NCBI RefSeq assembly: GCF_000635915.2
Contig: NZ_CP015614.1
Coordinates: forward strand, 1,037,501-1,101,500
Length of the DNA: 64,000 bases
Origin: Brevundimonas naejangsanensis
GTDB lineage: Bacteria; Pseudomonadota; Alphaproteobacteria; Caulobacterales; Caulobacteraceae
Reading direction: 5' to 3'
A program made the position numbers and the translations under genes. Shown one piece after another: positions 9,163-18,687 of this stretch (its first letter is position 1; each line of letters starts with the position of its first letter). The notes below the pieces were generated by a model. It searched no databases and was not told the origin of the DNA. It worked only from the letters and a program-made list of their open reading frames with translations.

Positions 9163-11949
9163 TTAGTCGGCGGCAGCGGCCGGGCCGTAGAGCAGGCCGT
9201 TGAAGAATAGCCGGAAGGTCCCCGCCGGTTGGGCGCGTTGCAAGACTTCGACGCCGTAGACGAACAGCTTGCCCTTGCCGATATCCACTTGGACGACGGC
9301 CGAGGTGTCTTTCAGCAACTCCTGATGGTGCGCCCAGCCGCTCCGCAAAGGCGCGTCGGTATCGAACCAGGCCACGGACTTCGCGCCTTCGCCGGCGATG
9401 CGATAGGTCTGGCCGTTGGCGAAGAAGACATCCGCCTGGGCCGGCATGCCGAAGGCCAGGGGGTCGGTGTTGTCCACCTTTGCGCTCAGGATCGAACCGG
9501 GCAGGAAGAACTCGGTCGTGGCCAGGGGCCGCTGCGTTCCATTCTCTTCCTTGACCAGGGCCGGAGCGATGGGCGCGCCCAGAAGGTGCGCTAGGCGATT
9601 GGCGCCGCCGATCGTGATGACCGAGCCGCCGTTGCGAGCGAACTCCGCGATCTGTGGCACGGCGCCGTCAGCAGTCACTTCGCCCAGCCAGGCGCGATAG
9701 GCTTCAGGGATGTCCTCGGCTTGCGGCAGAGGCTGGTTGCGCTGGGGACGATAGGCCGCGTGATCGAGCGCCGGCGTGGTCCCGTCGGTGAACACCAGGA
9801 CGTCGAAGCGCTCGTTCAGGTTTCCGGCGCTGAGGGTCTGCGGATAGACCACCTCGAACGGGAACTCATATTGCTCCAGCAACCACCGGGTCCAGCCCGC
9901 GCTCATGACCCCGCCATAACGATCCACCAGCCCGACGCGAACGGGCTTCAAGGCGATGGAGCCGCCCGCCGGCTTGCGGTCTACGGCATAGGCGTTGAAG
10001 CCCAGCTCGCCGACCGCCGCTCGCACGGCTGCAGTGCTTTCGTGCGAGGCCTGCACCCACAGGGCGCCCGGCTGCAACTGGGTGCGCCCGACCTTGGCGC
10101 CGTTCTCCAGCCATTCGACGCTGGCCCCCGCCTTCAGCAGGCGGTTGGTCAGGATGAAGCTGTTGTTGACCTCATGGGGGATGACGAAGCCCGCACGACC
10201 CGAGCCGATGACGGCGCCCGGCGGCGCGGCCAGCAGGTCGCCCGCCCGGGTGAAGGGGCCGTCAAAGCCGTCCAGCACGCGATCGAACGTCACCCCCATC
10301 TGATAGGCCAGGGTGTAACCCGCCACGTCGTAGGGCAGCTTGGGCGGGCCGCCTGGATACTCGGTGTTGTGCGGATGGTCCTGCGGCTCGAACATGTCCA
10401 GCACGTGGGGGCGGAAGGCCTGGGCGGTCTTCACCACATAGGCGCCCTGCGGATAACGCTTTGCGCCAACGGTGAAGGGGGCGCTGGCGACCTCGACGTC
10501 GACGCCGCTCTTCATCAGGGCGTTGAGGAAGGCCACCGTGGTGGGCAGGTCGCGCTGTTCTTCAGGGTTGATGATGAAGCCGCGCGGATCTCGGTTCTCG
10601 GCCGTCTTCAGCACTGTATCGAACAAACCCGCATTGATGGCGCCGCGATCGGTGGTGGTGGCCGCCGCCTTCAGGTCGTCGACTTTCTGGGGCGTGATGG
10701 TCCAACTGTCCTCGCTGCCGCGCTCAATGCTGTTGGCGCCCATCTGATAAATGCCCATCAGCAGGCGTTCGCGGTTGCGCGAGGCGTAGTCGATGACAGC
10801 CCGGTTCATCGACCACTGGTAGTCGATGCTGTCCTGCAGGCGCCACATGCGGGGGCTGATCGGCATAGGCTCGTCATTGCGGGCCAGCTGGGTCTCGGGG
10901 ATCAGCGGAATGGCTTCCGGCGTCGGCCCGCCGATGATCTCGGTCAGGATGCCGACCATGTTGTGGAAATAGGGGGCCGACCGATACATGCCGTTGTGCC
11001 AGGTCGAGTAGGGGGCGACGCTGTCCATCCCTGATCCGGCCTTGCCTTCAGAGATCAGGCGGCTGTGCATGATGGTCCCGACCTCGGTGGTCGTGGTCAT
11101 CACCAGCGGGTCGAAGTTGTAGTTGAACGGGTCACGGAAGGGCGGAATGAACACCACCATGCCGCGCGGGCCGGTCTGGTGTTGATTGAAGACGATCTGG
11201 GGGAACCACTCGCGATAGTGGACCCTGTTGATGTTTTCGGTCTCGGGCATCAGCGACATGTAGGAGTCGCGGTTGTTATCGTGGCCCACATACTTCTGAT
11301 ACAGGCGCGGGATAGAGTTGAACTCGCGCTTCAGCGGGTCTTCGTTGCGCATATACCAGTCGGCCACCAGTTGCAGGCCGTCCGGGTTGGCGTGGCCGAA
11401 CAGGATGATGACATCGTCGAGCGTGCGCCGGGTCTCGGCGTCGTTCTGGGACAGCAGCCGGTGGATGATCTGGATCTGGCCTTGCGTGGTGACGGTCTCG
11501 GTGGCGTGCAGGCCGGCGTCGATCCAGACAATGGCCTTGCCTTCCCGCGCCAGGTCCGCCGCCTGTTCTGCGGTCAGGTCTTCAGCGCGAGCCAGGCGCC
11601 GGGAAATGTCGCGATAACGATCCAGATTGGCCAGGTTTTCAGGCGAAGACACGATCGCCATCCACTGGGTGCGTCCTTCAGCGGAGGTTCCGAAGCTCTG
11701 CAGCTTCATCCGGTCAGATTCGCCGGCCAGGCGCTGAAGATAACGCTCATACTGATCATAGTCGGCAAGGAAGTAGTCCGTGCCGGGAGGCTGGGGGAAA
11801 AAGCGCTCAGGCGCCGTCACGATGTCCGAAGCCGGCGTGGCCGCCGTCGCGGGTTGAGCCAAGGCGGCTGAGGCGGGGCCTGCGGCGGTAAGCGCAGTGC
11901 TGGTCAGAAGCGCCGCGCAAAGCCGGCTGGCAAAGGTCGTCCGGAACAT
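9163..11949 (-). CDS. Secreted M14-family zinc metallocarboxypeptidase
   Basis: This is a 928-residue secreted enzyme. The start at 11949 has GGGGGGA six bases upstream and yields a signal peptide (MFRTTFASRLCAALLTSTAL, cleavage near residue 32); the longer frame to 12048 has no such features. Residues about 55-330 form an M14 carboxypeptidase domain with the zinc motif HATE (His148, Glu151) and FGHANPDG. The remaining ~600 residues include a glutamine-amidotransferase-like segment (VRVGLVDRYGGVMSAGWTRWLLEQ) seen in other large bacterial M14 proteins. It heads the receptor and M20 cluster and probably trims peptides outside the inner membrane. Substrate specificity cannot be read from the sequence. 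Confidence 0.88.
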   Translation of the reverse strand: MFRTTFASRLCAALLTSTALTAAGPASAALAQPATAATPASDIVTAPERFFPQPPGTDYFLADYDQYERYLQRLAGESDRMKLQSFGTSAEGRTQWMAIVSSPENLANLDRYRDISRRLARAEDLTAEQAADLAREGKAIVWIDAGLHATETVTTQGQIQIIHRLLSQNDAETRRTLDDVIILFGHANPDGLQLVADWYMRNEDPLKREFNSIPRLYQKYVGHDNNRDSYMSLMPETENINRVHYREWFPQIVFNQHQTGPRGMVVFIPPFRDPFNYNFDPLVMTTTTEVGTIMHSRLISEGKAGSGMDSVAPYSTWHNGMYRSAPYFHNMVGILTEIIGGPTPEAIPLIPETQLARNDEPMPISPRMWRLQDSIDYQWSMNRAVIDYASRNRERLLMGIYQMGANSIERGSEDSWTITPQKVDDLKAAATTTDRGAINAGLFDTVLKTAENRDPRGFIINPEEQRDLPTTVAFLNALMKSGVDVEVASAPFTVGAKRYPQGAYVVKTAQAFRPHVLDMFEPQDHPHNTEYPGGPPKLPYDVAGYTLAYQMGVTFDRVLDGFDGPFTRAGDLLAAPPGAVIGSGRAGFVIPHEVNNSFILTNRLLKAGASVEWLENGAKVGRTQLQPGALWVQASHESTAAVRAAVGELGFNAYAVDRKPAGGSIALKPVRVGLVDRYGGVMSAGWTRWLLEQYEFPFEVVYPQTLSAGNLNERFDVLVFTDGTTPALDHAAYRPQRNQPLPQAEDIPEAYRAWLGEVTADGAVPQIAEFARNGGSVITIGGANRLAHLLGAPIAPALVKEENGTQRPLATTEFFLPGSILSAKVDNTDPLAFGMPAQADVFFANGQTYRIAGEGAKSVAWFDTDAPLRSGWAHHQELLKDTSAVVQVDIGKGKLFVYGVEVLQRAQPAGTFRLFFNGLLYGPAAAAD

Positions 11950-12428
11950 TGATTTCCCCCCATATACGCGCCCGGGATCGTCCAGCCGCCGTCGAAGGCT
12001 CGGACAAAAAATCGCCCCGTAAAAGACATATTCTCCCTCTGAGAACAATTTTTTGCCAAAAACGAAGGAAGACGCGCCCGGAGGGGTGGGAAACCGTCAG
12101 AAATTTGAAATTATGGCTTGGCTTCTGCAGGATGTGGTGGTTCCGACATCCGAGCTTTAACGCTCGATGCCGATTTGGGCGCTGCGGATGGTGCGCGCGC
12201 TGCATCGCCAGAAGCTCCTCACACCCGAGCGGCGAGTGGATAATCGTCGGATGATCTCAGGCGCCGCATATCGACTGGGCCAGGGCCGGTGGCTCGCGGG
12301 ATGCGCCGGGGCCACAGGCCCCGCCTGCGAGCGTCTCAACTGCTATAATCGCAGGAATAAGGCAGGACCGTTGGCAACGGGGCTGTCGGCGCTGAACGAG
12401 GGGCGCGCCGCTGGCGCGCGGCCGAGAA
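11950..12428. other. 480-bp gene-free stretch between the M14 gene and tRNA-Leu
   Basis: No convincing coding frame was seen on either strand. It must hold the promoter of the minus-strand M14/receptor cluster and the 3' end of the tRNA transcript. A locally AT-rich patch (about 12035-12060) with an unbroken T/A run lies about 90-110 bp upstream of the M14 start and is a plausible promoter area. A short GGGGCCTGTGGCCCC-type hairpin on the minus strand near 12310-12325 may end the tRNA transcript, but it lacks a U-tract. Confidence 0.4.
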
Positions 12429-12513
12429 TGGTGCGGATGAGAGGACTCGAACCTCCACGCCTCGCGGCGCCAGAACCTAAATCTGGTGCGTCTACCAGTT
12501 CCGCCACATCCGC
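12429..12513 (-). tRNA. tRNA-Leu (anticodon UAG)
   Basis: Read on the minus strand, a GCGGATG acceptor arm pairs with CATCCGC. The anticodon stem CCAGA/TCTGG encloses the loop TTTAGGT, giving anticodon UAG for CUA/CUG codons. A long class II variable arm (GCGCCGCGAGGCGT region), the T-arm GAGGTTCGAGTCCTC and an encoded CCA at 12429-12431 are present. All features match leucine tRNA. It lies 180 bases downstream of the amino acid permease gene, beyond that gene's terminator. Confidence 0.96.
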
Positions 12514-12572
12514 ATAGGTTCGCCCGAGGCTGTAGGCGAGGGCGGCCGTTTCGGCAATCCCGTCCGGCCATG

Positions 12573-12611
12573 AAAAAGGCCCCGGATCGCTCCGGGGCCC
12601 TTCTCTTTTTT
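12573..12611. terminator. Bidirectional terminator downstream of the amino acid permease
   Basis: GGCCCCGGA at 12578-12586 pairs with TCCGGGGCC at 12591-12599 over a four-base loop. A-rich bases lie on the left and CTTCTCTTTTTT on the right, so U-tracts exist in both directions. On the minus strand it separates the permease gene from tRNA-Leu. Confidence 0.85.
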
Positions 12612-12692
12612 GGGCCTGCCGCGCTTCGCGCTGCTTGAGGCCGTCGGCCCGCTGCAACGTGCAGACGCGGTGTGCGGAACGACTGATCAGGA

Positions 12693-14354
12693 TCAGTCGT
12701 CCTTCTTGTTGTCGACGCCATGACCGAAGGCGTCAGCCGCCGATTCCAGCTTCACGTCCTCGGTGATGTCGATGCCCTTGGCCAGCTTCGAGTGGGCGAA
12801 GCCGTACAGACCGTAGATAAGCGCCCCGACCACGGCGTAGACGCCTAGGATGGTCAGCGGCAGCGGGTTGTCGTTCAGGGCGTGCTGGACCATCGGCACG
12901 AAGTTGAACGACGCCAGCGTCAGACAGGCCAGGATGCCCAGCACGGCCGTGACCATGCCGCCCGGAACACGGAAGGGACGCTCCATGTCTGGGTGCTTGA
13001 TGCGCAGGACGATGACCGACAGGCAGACGATGGCGAAGGCCGTCGCCGTGCCCAGCGACACCAGGTCGCCCAGGATCGAGATGGGCAGGAAGGACGCCGC
13101 GATGGCGATGACGATGCCCAGCAGAATGGTGCCGATCCACGGGGTGCGGAACTTCGGGTGCACCACGGCGAACGCCTTGGGCAGCAGGCCGTCGCGCGCC
13201 ATCGTGTAGAAGATCCGCGTCTGGCCGTAGCACAGCACCAGCATGACCGAGGACAGGCCAGTGATGGCGCCGATCTTGATCAGGAAGGCGATCAGGTTGA
13301 GCTTGCCGCTCGGCGCGCCGGCCAGCGGAATGTCGGCCCAGGTGAGCGCCATGCGGTCGATGGCGACGGCGATCGGGGCCGGCGAAGCCAGCTCCAGGTA
13401 GGGAACGACGCCGGTCATGACGGCGGCCACGACCATGTAGATCAGAGTGCAGACGAACAGGGCGCCCAGGATCCCGATCGGCACGTCCTTCGACGGGTTC
13501 TTGGCTTCGGCGGCGGCGGTCGAAACCGCTTCAAAACCGACATAGGCGAAGAAGATGATCGAGGCGCCGCGGAAGATGCCGCCCACGCCGAATTGGTCCC
13601 AGCTGTCGCCCTGCGGCGGGATGAAGGGGTCCCAGTTGGCCGGGTTGATGTACTGCAGGCCCACAGCGATGAAGGTCAGCAGGACGATGATCTTGATGAC
13701 CACGATGGCGTTGTTGATGTTCGCCGATTCCGACACGCCCAGCACCAGCAGGCCGCAGACGGCGGCGATGCCGACGGCCGCCACCAGGTTGAAGGTGCCC
13801 GTCAGCGGGAAGCCCGCGTCAGCGCCCGAGGCGACGTACTGGATCAGCGGGGTGGCCCACTGGGGTCCTTCGCCGCCTGGGTAACTTATTGTCGGAAACA
13901 GACTGGCGCTGATCCCGAAGTCATTCAGGATCGACACCACATAGCCGGACCAGCCGACGGCGACGGTCGAGGCCGCGACGCCGTATTCCAGCACCAACAG
14001 CCAGCCCATGATCCAGGCGAAGATTTCGCCCAGAGTGCCGTAGGCATAGGTGTAGGCCGAGCCCGAGACCGGCATGGTCGACGCCAGTTCGGCGTAGCAC
14101 AGGCCCGCCAGGCCGCAGGCGATGCCGGCGATGACGAAGGAGAACATGATGGCCGGACCGGCGTGGGCCGAAGCCACCTGACCCGTCAGCACGAAGATGC
14201 CCGCGCCGATGATGGCGCCGATGCCCAGACTCATCAGATTCAGCGGGCCAAGCGTCCGCTTCAGCTCGCTTTTGGCGGCTTCCTTCTGAATTTGGGCGAT
14301 GGATTTTTTAAGGAATAGCCGATTACCGGCAGGCTTTACGCCGTCTGCAGACAT
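12693..14354 (-). CDS. APC-family amino acid permease
   Basis: This is a 553-residue inner-membrane secondary transporter of the amino acid/polyamine/organocation superfamily, in the cationic amino acid transporter-like branch. It starts with a short cytoplasmic Lys-rich segment and then LNLMSLGIGAIIGAGIFVLTGQVA, the conserved unwound first helix of APC proteins. About 12-14 hydrophobic segments follow, with GFEAVSTAAAEAKNPSKDVPIGI and GQTRIFYTMARDGLLP as family signatures. The substrate is probably an amino acid but cannot be fixed. It has its own bidirectional terminator and is divergent from hrpB. Confidence 0.92.
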   Translation of the reverse strand: MSADGVKPAGNRLFLKKSIAQIQKEAAKSELKRTLGPLNLMSLGIGAIIGAGIFVLTGQVASAHAGPAIMFSFVIAGIACGLAGLCYAELASTMPVSGSAYTYAYGTLGEIFAWIMGWLLVLEYGVAASTVAVGWSGYVVSILNDFGISASLFPTISYPGGEGPQWATPLIQYVASGADAGFPLTGTFNLVAAVGIAAVCGLLVLGVSESANINNAIVVIKIIVLLTFIAVGLQYINPANWDPFIPPQGDSWDQFGVGGIFRGASIIFFAYVGFEAVSTAAAEAKNPSKDVPIGILGALFVCTLIYMVVAAVMTGVVPYLELASPAPIAVAIDRMALTWADIPLAGAPSGKLNLIAFLIKIGAITGLSSVMLVLCYGQTRIFYTMARDGLLPKAFAVVHPKFRTPWIGTILLGIVIAIAASFLPISILGDLVSLGTATAFAIVCLSVIVLRIKHPDMERPFRVPGGMVTAVLGILACLTLASFNFVPMVQHALNDNPLPLTILGVYAVVGALIYGLYGFAHSKLAKGIDITEDVKLESAADAFGHGVDNKKDD

Positions 14355-14509
14355 GCAGTTGCGCCCCCAACATATGCGACGACCCCTCCCGGGTCGCCTT
14401 CTTGGGCGGGGACGCTAGCCATCTGAGGCCGTGCGCGCAACGCGGTTTACGAGGGATGACGCGCCGACGACGCTTTCGTGAACCCCTTGGAAGGCGCTAC
14501 AGCCGCTTT

Positions 14510-16945
14510 ATGTTGCCGATTCACGCCGTTCTGGAGCCGCTGAAGGCCGCCCTGGCCCAGACCTCTGCGGTCGTCCTGGCGGCCCCGCCGGGCGCGGGCA
14601 AGACCACGGTCGTGCCCTTGGCCCTGCTGGATCAGCCATGGCTGGCGGGCGGCAAGATTTTAGTCCTGGAGCCGCGACGACTAGCCGCGCGCGCCGCCGC
14701 TGATCGCATGGCCGCTAATCTTGGCCAAAAGGCTGGCGGAACCGTCGGTTATCGCACGCGTCTGCAGAGCCGGATCGGTCCGGACACCCGAATCGAGGTC
14801 GTGACCGAGGGCGTCTTCACGCGGATGATTCTCGACGACCCGGGCCTGGAGGGCGTCGGCGCCGTCCTGTTCGACGAATTCCACGAGCGCAGTCTGGACG
14901 CCGATCTGGGTCTGGCGCTGGCGCGCGACAGTCAGTCGGTGCTGCGCGACGATCTGCGTCTGCTGGTCATGTCGGCGACGCTCGACATCGCGGGGGTGTC
15001 GCGCCTGCTCGACGGCGCGCCAGTGATCGAGGCCGAGGGACGGATGTTCCCGGTCGAGACCCGCTATCTGGGCCGCAACCCGGTCGAACGGTTCGAGGAG
15101 GCCATGGCCAAGGCCGTGGTTCAGGCCCTGCACGAGCAGACCGGTTCGATCCTGGCCTTCCTGCCGGGGCAGGGCGAGATTCACCGCACCGTCCAGCGCC
15201 TGAACGAGCGGCTGCGTGATCCGTCGGTCGATGTCGTCGCCCTCTATGGCGCGCTCGACAAGGCCGAGCAGGACCGCGCCATCGAGCCCGCCGCGCCTGG
15301 CCGCCGCAAGGTGGTTCTGGCGACCTCCGTGGCCGAGACCAGCCTGACCATCGAGGGGGTGCGCGTGGTGATCGACGGCGGCCTGTCGCGCGTGCCCCGC
15401 TTCGAACCGTCCAGCGGCCTGACCCGGCTGGCGACGGTCAAGGTCAGCCGATCCTCGGCCGAGCAGCGGCGGGGCCGCGCGGGCCGGGTCGAACCGGGCG
15501 TCTGCTATCGCCTGTGGGACGAGGAACAGACGCGCGGCCTGGTCGCCCATCAGCGGCCGGAAATTCAGGAGGCGGATCTGACCGCCTTCGCGCTCGATCT
15601 GGCGCGTTGGGGGGCGAAGTCGGTCGAGGGGCTGGCCCTGCTGGACCCGCCGCCCGTTGGCGCCATGGCCGAGGCGCGCAGAGTGCTGGCCCGTCTGGGC
15701 GCGCTGGACGCCAAGGGCGACCTGACGCCGCACGGGCGACGGCTGACCCGCATCCCCTTGGCGCCGCGTCTGGCCCACATGGTCGCTGTCGCCTCAGATC
15801 AGGGCGATGCCCTGGGCGGGGCGAGGATCGCGGCGGTGCTCAGCGAGCCGGGCCTCGGCGGAAACGGCGTCGATCTGCACGAACGCCTCAAGGGACTGGA
15901 GCGGGACCGTTCGCCGCGCGGCCGCGACGCGATGAAGCTGGCTGAGCGCTGGGCGCGGGCGGCGGGCGGCGGCCGGGACGGCGAGCCGGACGCCGGCCTG
16001 CTGCTGGCCGAGGCCTTCCCCGAACGCGTCGCGCGCGCCAAGGGCAAGCCGGGCGAGGTGCTGCTGGCCTCCGGGCGCGGCGCCTTCATCGAGCCGACGG
16101 ATCATCTGGCGCGCGAACCGTGGTTGGCGGTGGCGGAACTGGGCGGCGGAGACGCTCGCGACCGCATCCGTCTGGCGGCGGCGCTGGACGCCGCGACGCT
16201 GGAAGCCGATCTGGCGCATCTGATCGAGGTCGAGGACCGGCTGGCGCGCGAGCCTTCCGGCAAGCCGGTGATCCGCCGCATCCGGCGCATCGGCGCGTTG
16301 GTGCTGGACGAGAAAGTGGTCGGCGCGCCGGATCGGGCGACCATGACCGCGGCGCTGAAGTCGGAAATCGAAGCGGGCGGCCTCGGCGCCTTGAAGTGGG
16401 GCGAGCAGGCGGGAGCGCTGCGGGCGCGGCTGGCTTTCATGCGCGAGCTGGACGGCGCCTGGCCCGACGTTTCGGATGAGGGGCTGCTGGCGGCGCGCGA
16501 GGACTGGCTCTGGCCTCTGCTGGACGGTGCGCGATCGCTGGCCGACATCAGCGACGGCAAGCTGGCTGAAGCCCTGCGCGGACTGATCCCCTGGGATTTG
16601 CAGCGCAAGCTGGATGAACTGGCGCCGACGCGCCTGACCACGCCGCTGGGCAGCGCGGGCATCGACTATGCCGCCGAGGGCGGACCGCGTGTCGAAATCC
16701 GGGTGCAGGAACTGTTCGGCGTAAAGGCGCACCCGATGGTCGGCGGGGGCCGTGTGCCCCTGACGCTCAGCCTGCTGTCGCCCGCGCGGCGGCCGGTGCA
16801 GGTGACCAAAGACCTGCCGGGTTTCTGGGCAGGGTCATGGGCGGCGGTGCGCAGCGAGATGCGCGGCCGCTATCCGCGCCACCCGTGGCCGGAAGATCCG
16901 GCCAATGCGGCGGCGACCAGCCGGGCCAAGCCGCGCGGAACCTGA
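14510..16945 (+). CDS. hrpB: ATP-dependent helicase HrpB
   Basis: HrpB is a DEAH-type RNA helicase; its cellular role is poorly known apart from RNA metabolism and peptidoglycan-enzyme links in some species. The start at 14510 (MLPIHAVLEPLKAAL) matches the family; the frame is open upstream to 14402 with non-conserved sequence. Motifs include Walker A PPGAGKTT (Lys31), DEFH at 122-125, SATLD, TSVAETSLTIEGV and QRRGRAGR. The C-terminal HA2/HrpB_C domain is present (PRVEIRVQELFGVKAHP), with total length 811, normal for the family. It is transcribed alone and divergently from the permease. Confidence 0.95.
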   Translation: MLPIHAVLEPLKAALAQTSAVVLAAPPGAGKTTVVPLALLDQPWLAGGKILVLEPRRLAARAAADRMAANLGQKAGGTVGYRTRLQSRIGPDTRIEVVTEGVFTRMILDDPGLEGVGAVLFDEFHERSLDADLGLALARDSQSVLRDDLRLLVMSATLDIAGVSRLLDGAPVIEAEGRMFPVETRYLGRNPVERFEEAMAKAVVQALHEQTGSILAFLPGQGEIHRTVQRLNERLRDPSVDVVALYGALDKAEQDRAIEPAAPGRRKVVLATSVAETSLTIEGVRVVIDGGLSRVPRFEPSSGLTRLATVKVSRSSAEQRRGRAGRVEPGVCYRLWDEEQTRGLVAHQRPEIQEADLTAFALDLARWGAKSVEGLALLDPPPVGAMAEARRVLARLGALDAKGDLTPHGRRLTRIPLAPRLAHMVAVASDQGDALGGARIAAVLSEPGLGGNGVDLHERLKGLERDRSPRGRDAMKLAERWARAAGGGRDGEPDAGLLLAEAFPERVARAKGKPGEVLLASGRGAFIEPTDHLAREPWLAVAELGGGDARDRIRLAAALDAATLEADLAHLIEVEDRLAREPSGKPVIRRIRRIGALVLDEKVVGAPDRATMTAALKSEIEAGGLGALKWGEQAGALRARLAFMRELDGAWPDVSDEGLLAAREDWLWPLLDGARSLADISDGKLAEALRGLIPWDLQRKLDELAPTRLTTPLGSAGIDYAAEGGPRVEIRVQELFGVKAHPMVGGGRVPLTLSLLSPARRPVQVTKDLPGFWAGSWAAVRSEMRGRYPRHPWPEDPANAAATSRAKPRGT

Positions 16946-16962
16946 CGCGGCATCAGCCCGCC

Positions 16963-17775
16963 TTACAGCCCTTCGCCATAGGCGGCGTCGGTCAGCGCAT
17001 AGACCATGATGCCGGTGGCGATGGCCAGGTTCAGGCTGTCGGCCCGGCCGCGCATGGGGATCTTGACGTTCAGGTCGCAGGCGGCGGCCAGATCGTCGGT
17101 CAGGCCCGCCTGTTCATTGCCCATCATGATCAGGGCGGGGTGGCGCGCCGGGCTGTCGCGATAGCCGTGGGTGGCGTCCAGGCGGGTGCCGATGACGCTG
17201 CCGGGCCAAGAGGCGCGCCAGGCCAGGAACTCTTCACGCGTCGCCTTGCTGATGCTGACCGCGAAGACCGAGCCCATGGTCGCGCGCACCGCCTCGACCG
17301 AGAAGGGATCGACGCAATCGCCGATGAGGATGACGCCGCCGCAGCCGGCCGAGTCCGCTGTGCGGATGATGGTGCCCAGATTGCCCGGATCGCGCACCTG
17401 CTCCAGCGCCACCCAGCAGGGCTTGGCGTCGGGCTGGATGGCGTCCAGCGGCGTATAGACCTGTTCGAACACGCCCAGCACCGTCTGCGGATTGTCGCGA
17501 CGGCTGATCTTTTCGAGGATGGCGTGGGTGACGACGATGATCTGCCCGCCGCTCTTCAGCGTCTCGGCCTTGGCTCGGTCCAGCAGGGGGTGGGGCCGGG
17601 CGTCCTGACCGACCAGCAGCATGACCGGGGCGCGCCCCTGATCCAGCGCCTCGCCGATGAACTTCAGACCCTCGGCGAGGAAGCGGCCCGTCGCCTCGCG
17701 CTCCTTGCGCATGTGCAGGGCGCGGACGGCCTTGATGGTGTCGTTGGTGAGGGAGGTGATGAGGCGTTCGGTCAT
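16963..17775 (-). CDS. SpoU/TrmH-family RNA 2'-O-methyltransferase
   Basis: This SPOUT-fold enzyme probably 2'-O-methylates a ribose in rRNA or tRNA using SAM. The N-terminal part (RLITSLTNDTIKAVRALHMRK) is the RNA-binding substrate domain of the RlmB/TrmH group. Catalytic-domain motifs are LEQVRDPGNLGTIIRTADSAG (Asn and Arg of motif 1), IGDCVDPFSVEAVRATMGSVF and MGNEQAGLTDDLAAACDLNVKIPM with the knot and SLNLAIATGI. The chosen ATG at 17775 shares one base with the upstream methyltransferase stop (TGATG) and has GGAG upstream; an ATG at 17787 is possible. The exact RNA target is not determinable from sequence. Confidence 0.92.
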   Translation of the reverse strand: MTERLITSLTNDTIKAVRALHMRKEREATGRFLAEGLKFIGEALDQGRAPVMLLVGQDARPHPLLDRAKAETLKSGGQIIVVTHAILEKISRRDNPQTVLGVFEQVYTPLDAIQPDAKPCWVALEQVRDPGNLGTIIRTADSAGCGGVILIGDCVDPFSVEAVRATMGSVFAVSISKATREEFLAWRASWPGSVIGTRLDATHGYRDSPARHPALIMMGNEQAGLTDDLAAACDLNVKIPMRGRADSLNLAIATGIMVYALTDAAYGEGL

Positions 17776-18671
17776 CAGGCGCTCCATCGGGCGAAGAAGC
17801 TGAGGCCGATCGCGCGGGCGCTCTCGCCGTCCTCCGACAGGGCCAGTTCGCCCCAGTCGATGCGGCCGCCGCGATCATGCGTCGCCTCGGCCATCATATG
17901 CGCCAGCGACAGGCCCGAAATGCGCGCCGCATAGGCGTTCAGCAGCAGGAAGGAGGCGTCGTCGGACAGCAGGGCGGCGCAGCCCTTCAGCAGCCCCGGC
18001 ATGTCCTCGAACAGCCGCCAGACTTCGCCATTGGCGCCGCGCCCATACTTCGGCGGGTCCAGGATGATGCCGTCATATTTGCTGCCGCGCCGCACCTCTC
18101 GCGCCACAAACTTGCGGGCGTCCTCGACGATCCAGCGGATCGGGCGGTCGGCCAGGCCGGAAAGTTCGGCGTTCTCGCGGGCGTAGGCCACGGATTTCTT
18201 GGAGGCGTCGACGTGGGTGACGTGGGCGCCCGCCGCCGCGCAGGCCAGGCTGGCCACGCCGGTATAGCCGAACAGGTTCAGAATCTTCGGCTGCTTCAGG
18301 GTGCGGACGCGGGCGTCCAGCCACTCCCAGTTGGCCGCCTGCTCGGGGAAGAAGGCCAGGTGCCGGAACGGGGTGAACCGCCCCATGAAGCGCACGTCGC
18401 GCCACTTTAGCGGAAAGGCGTCGATCGGCCCGTGTTGATCGAACCGCCAGCGACCGGAATCCTCTTCCTCCTGCTGGGGGTCGAACATGGCGTTGGCGCG
18501 CTCGAAGGCTGCCTCCTCATGAGGCTTCCAGAAGCACTGGGGCTCGGGGCGCACGACGGTGTAGCGGCCGTAACGCTCCAGCTTGCGGCCGTCGCCGCTG
18601 TCCAAAAGGGCGTAGTCCGACCACCCGCGGGTGACCAGGGTTTCGGGCGTGGAGGAAAGAACCGGAGCCAT
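17775..18671 (-). CDS. Class I SAM-dependent rRNA methyltransferase (RlmI/RlmK-like)
   Basis: This is a 298-residue Rossmann-fold methyltransferase of the COG1092 type. Motif I is ILNLFGYTGVASLACAAAGA, an acidic residue follows in VTHVDASKKSV, and the catalytic loop is IILDPPKYGRG. The N-terminal part (YALLDSGDGRKLERYG) is a short substrate-recognition strand region without a full PUA domain. It overlaps the SpoU-type methyltransferase downstream, so two RNA-modifying enzymes form one small operon. Homologues modify cytosine C5 or guanine N7/N2 of 23S rRNA; which is not clear here. Confidence 0.88.
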   Translation of the reverse strand: MAPVLSSTPETLVTRGWSDYALLDSGDGRKLERYGRYTVVRPEPQCFWKPHEEAAFERANAMFDPQQEEEDSGRWRFDQHGPIDAFPLKWRDVRFMGRFTPFRHLAFFPEQAANWEWLDARVRTLKQPKILNLFGYTGVASLACAAAGAHVTHVDASKKSVAYARENAELSGLADRPIRWIVEDARKFVAREVRRGSKYDGIILDPPKYGRGANGEVWRLFEDMPGLLKGCAALLSDDASFLLLNAYAARISGLSLAHMMAEATHDRGGRIDWGELALSEDGESARAIGLSFFARWSA

Positions 18672-18687
18672 GCGCGCTGATAGGCGC

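Noticed and set aside
12167..12517. Open frame running through the tRNA-Leu region
   Set aside because: It covers the tRNA antisense and has low-complexity translation; not a gene.
14355..14509. Extra N-terminal residues of HrpB from an earlier ATG
   Set aside because: The upstream residues are Arg-rich and not similar to the family, whereas MLPIHAVLEPL at 14510 is.
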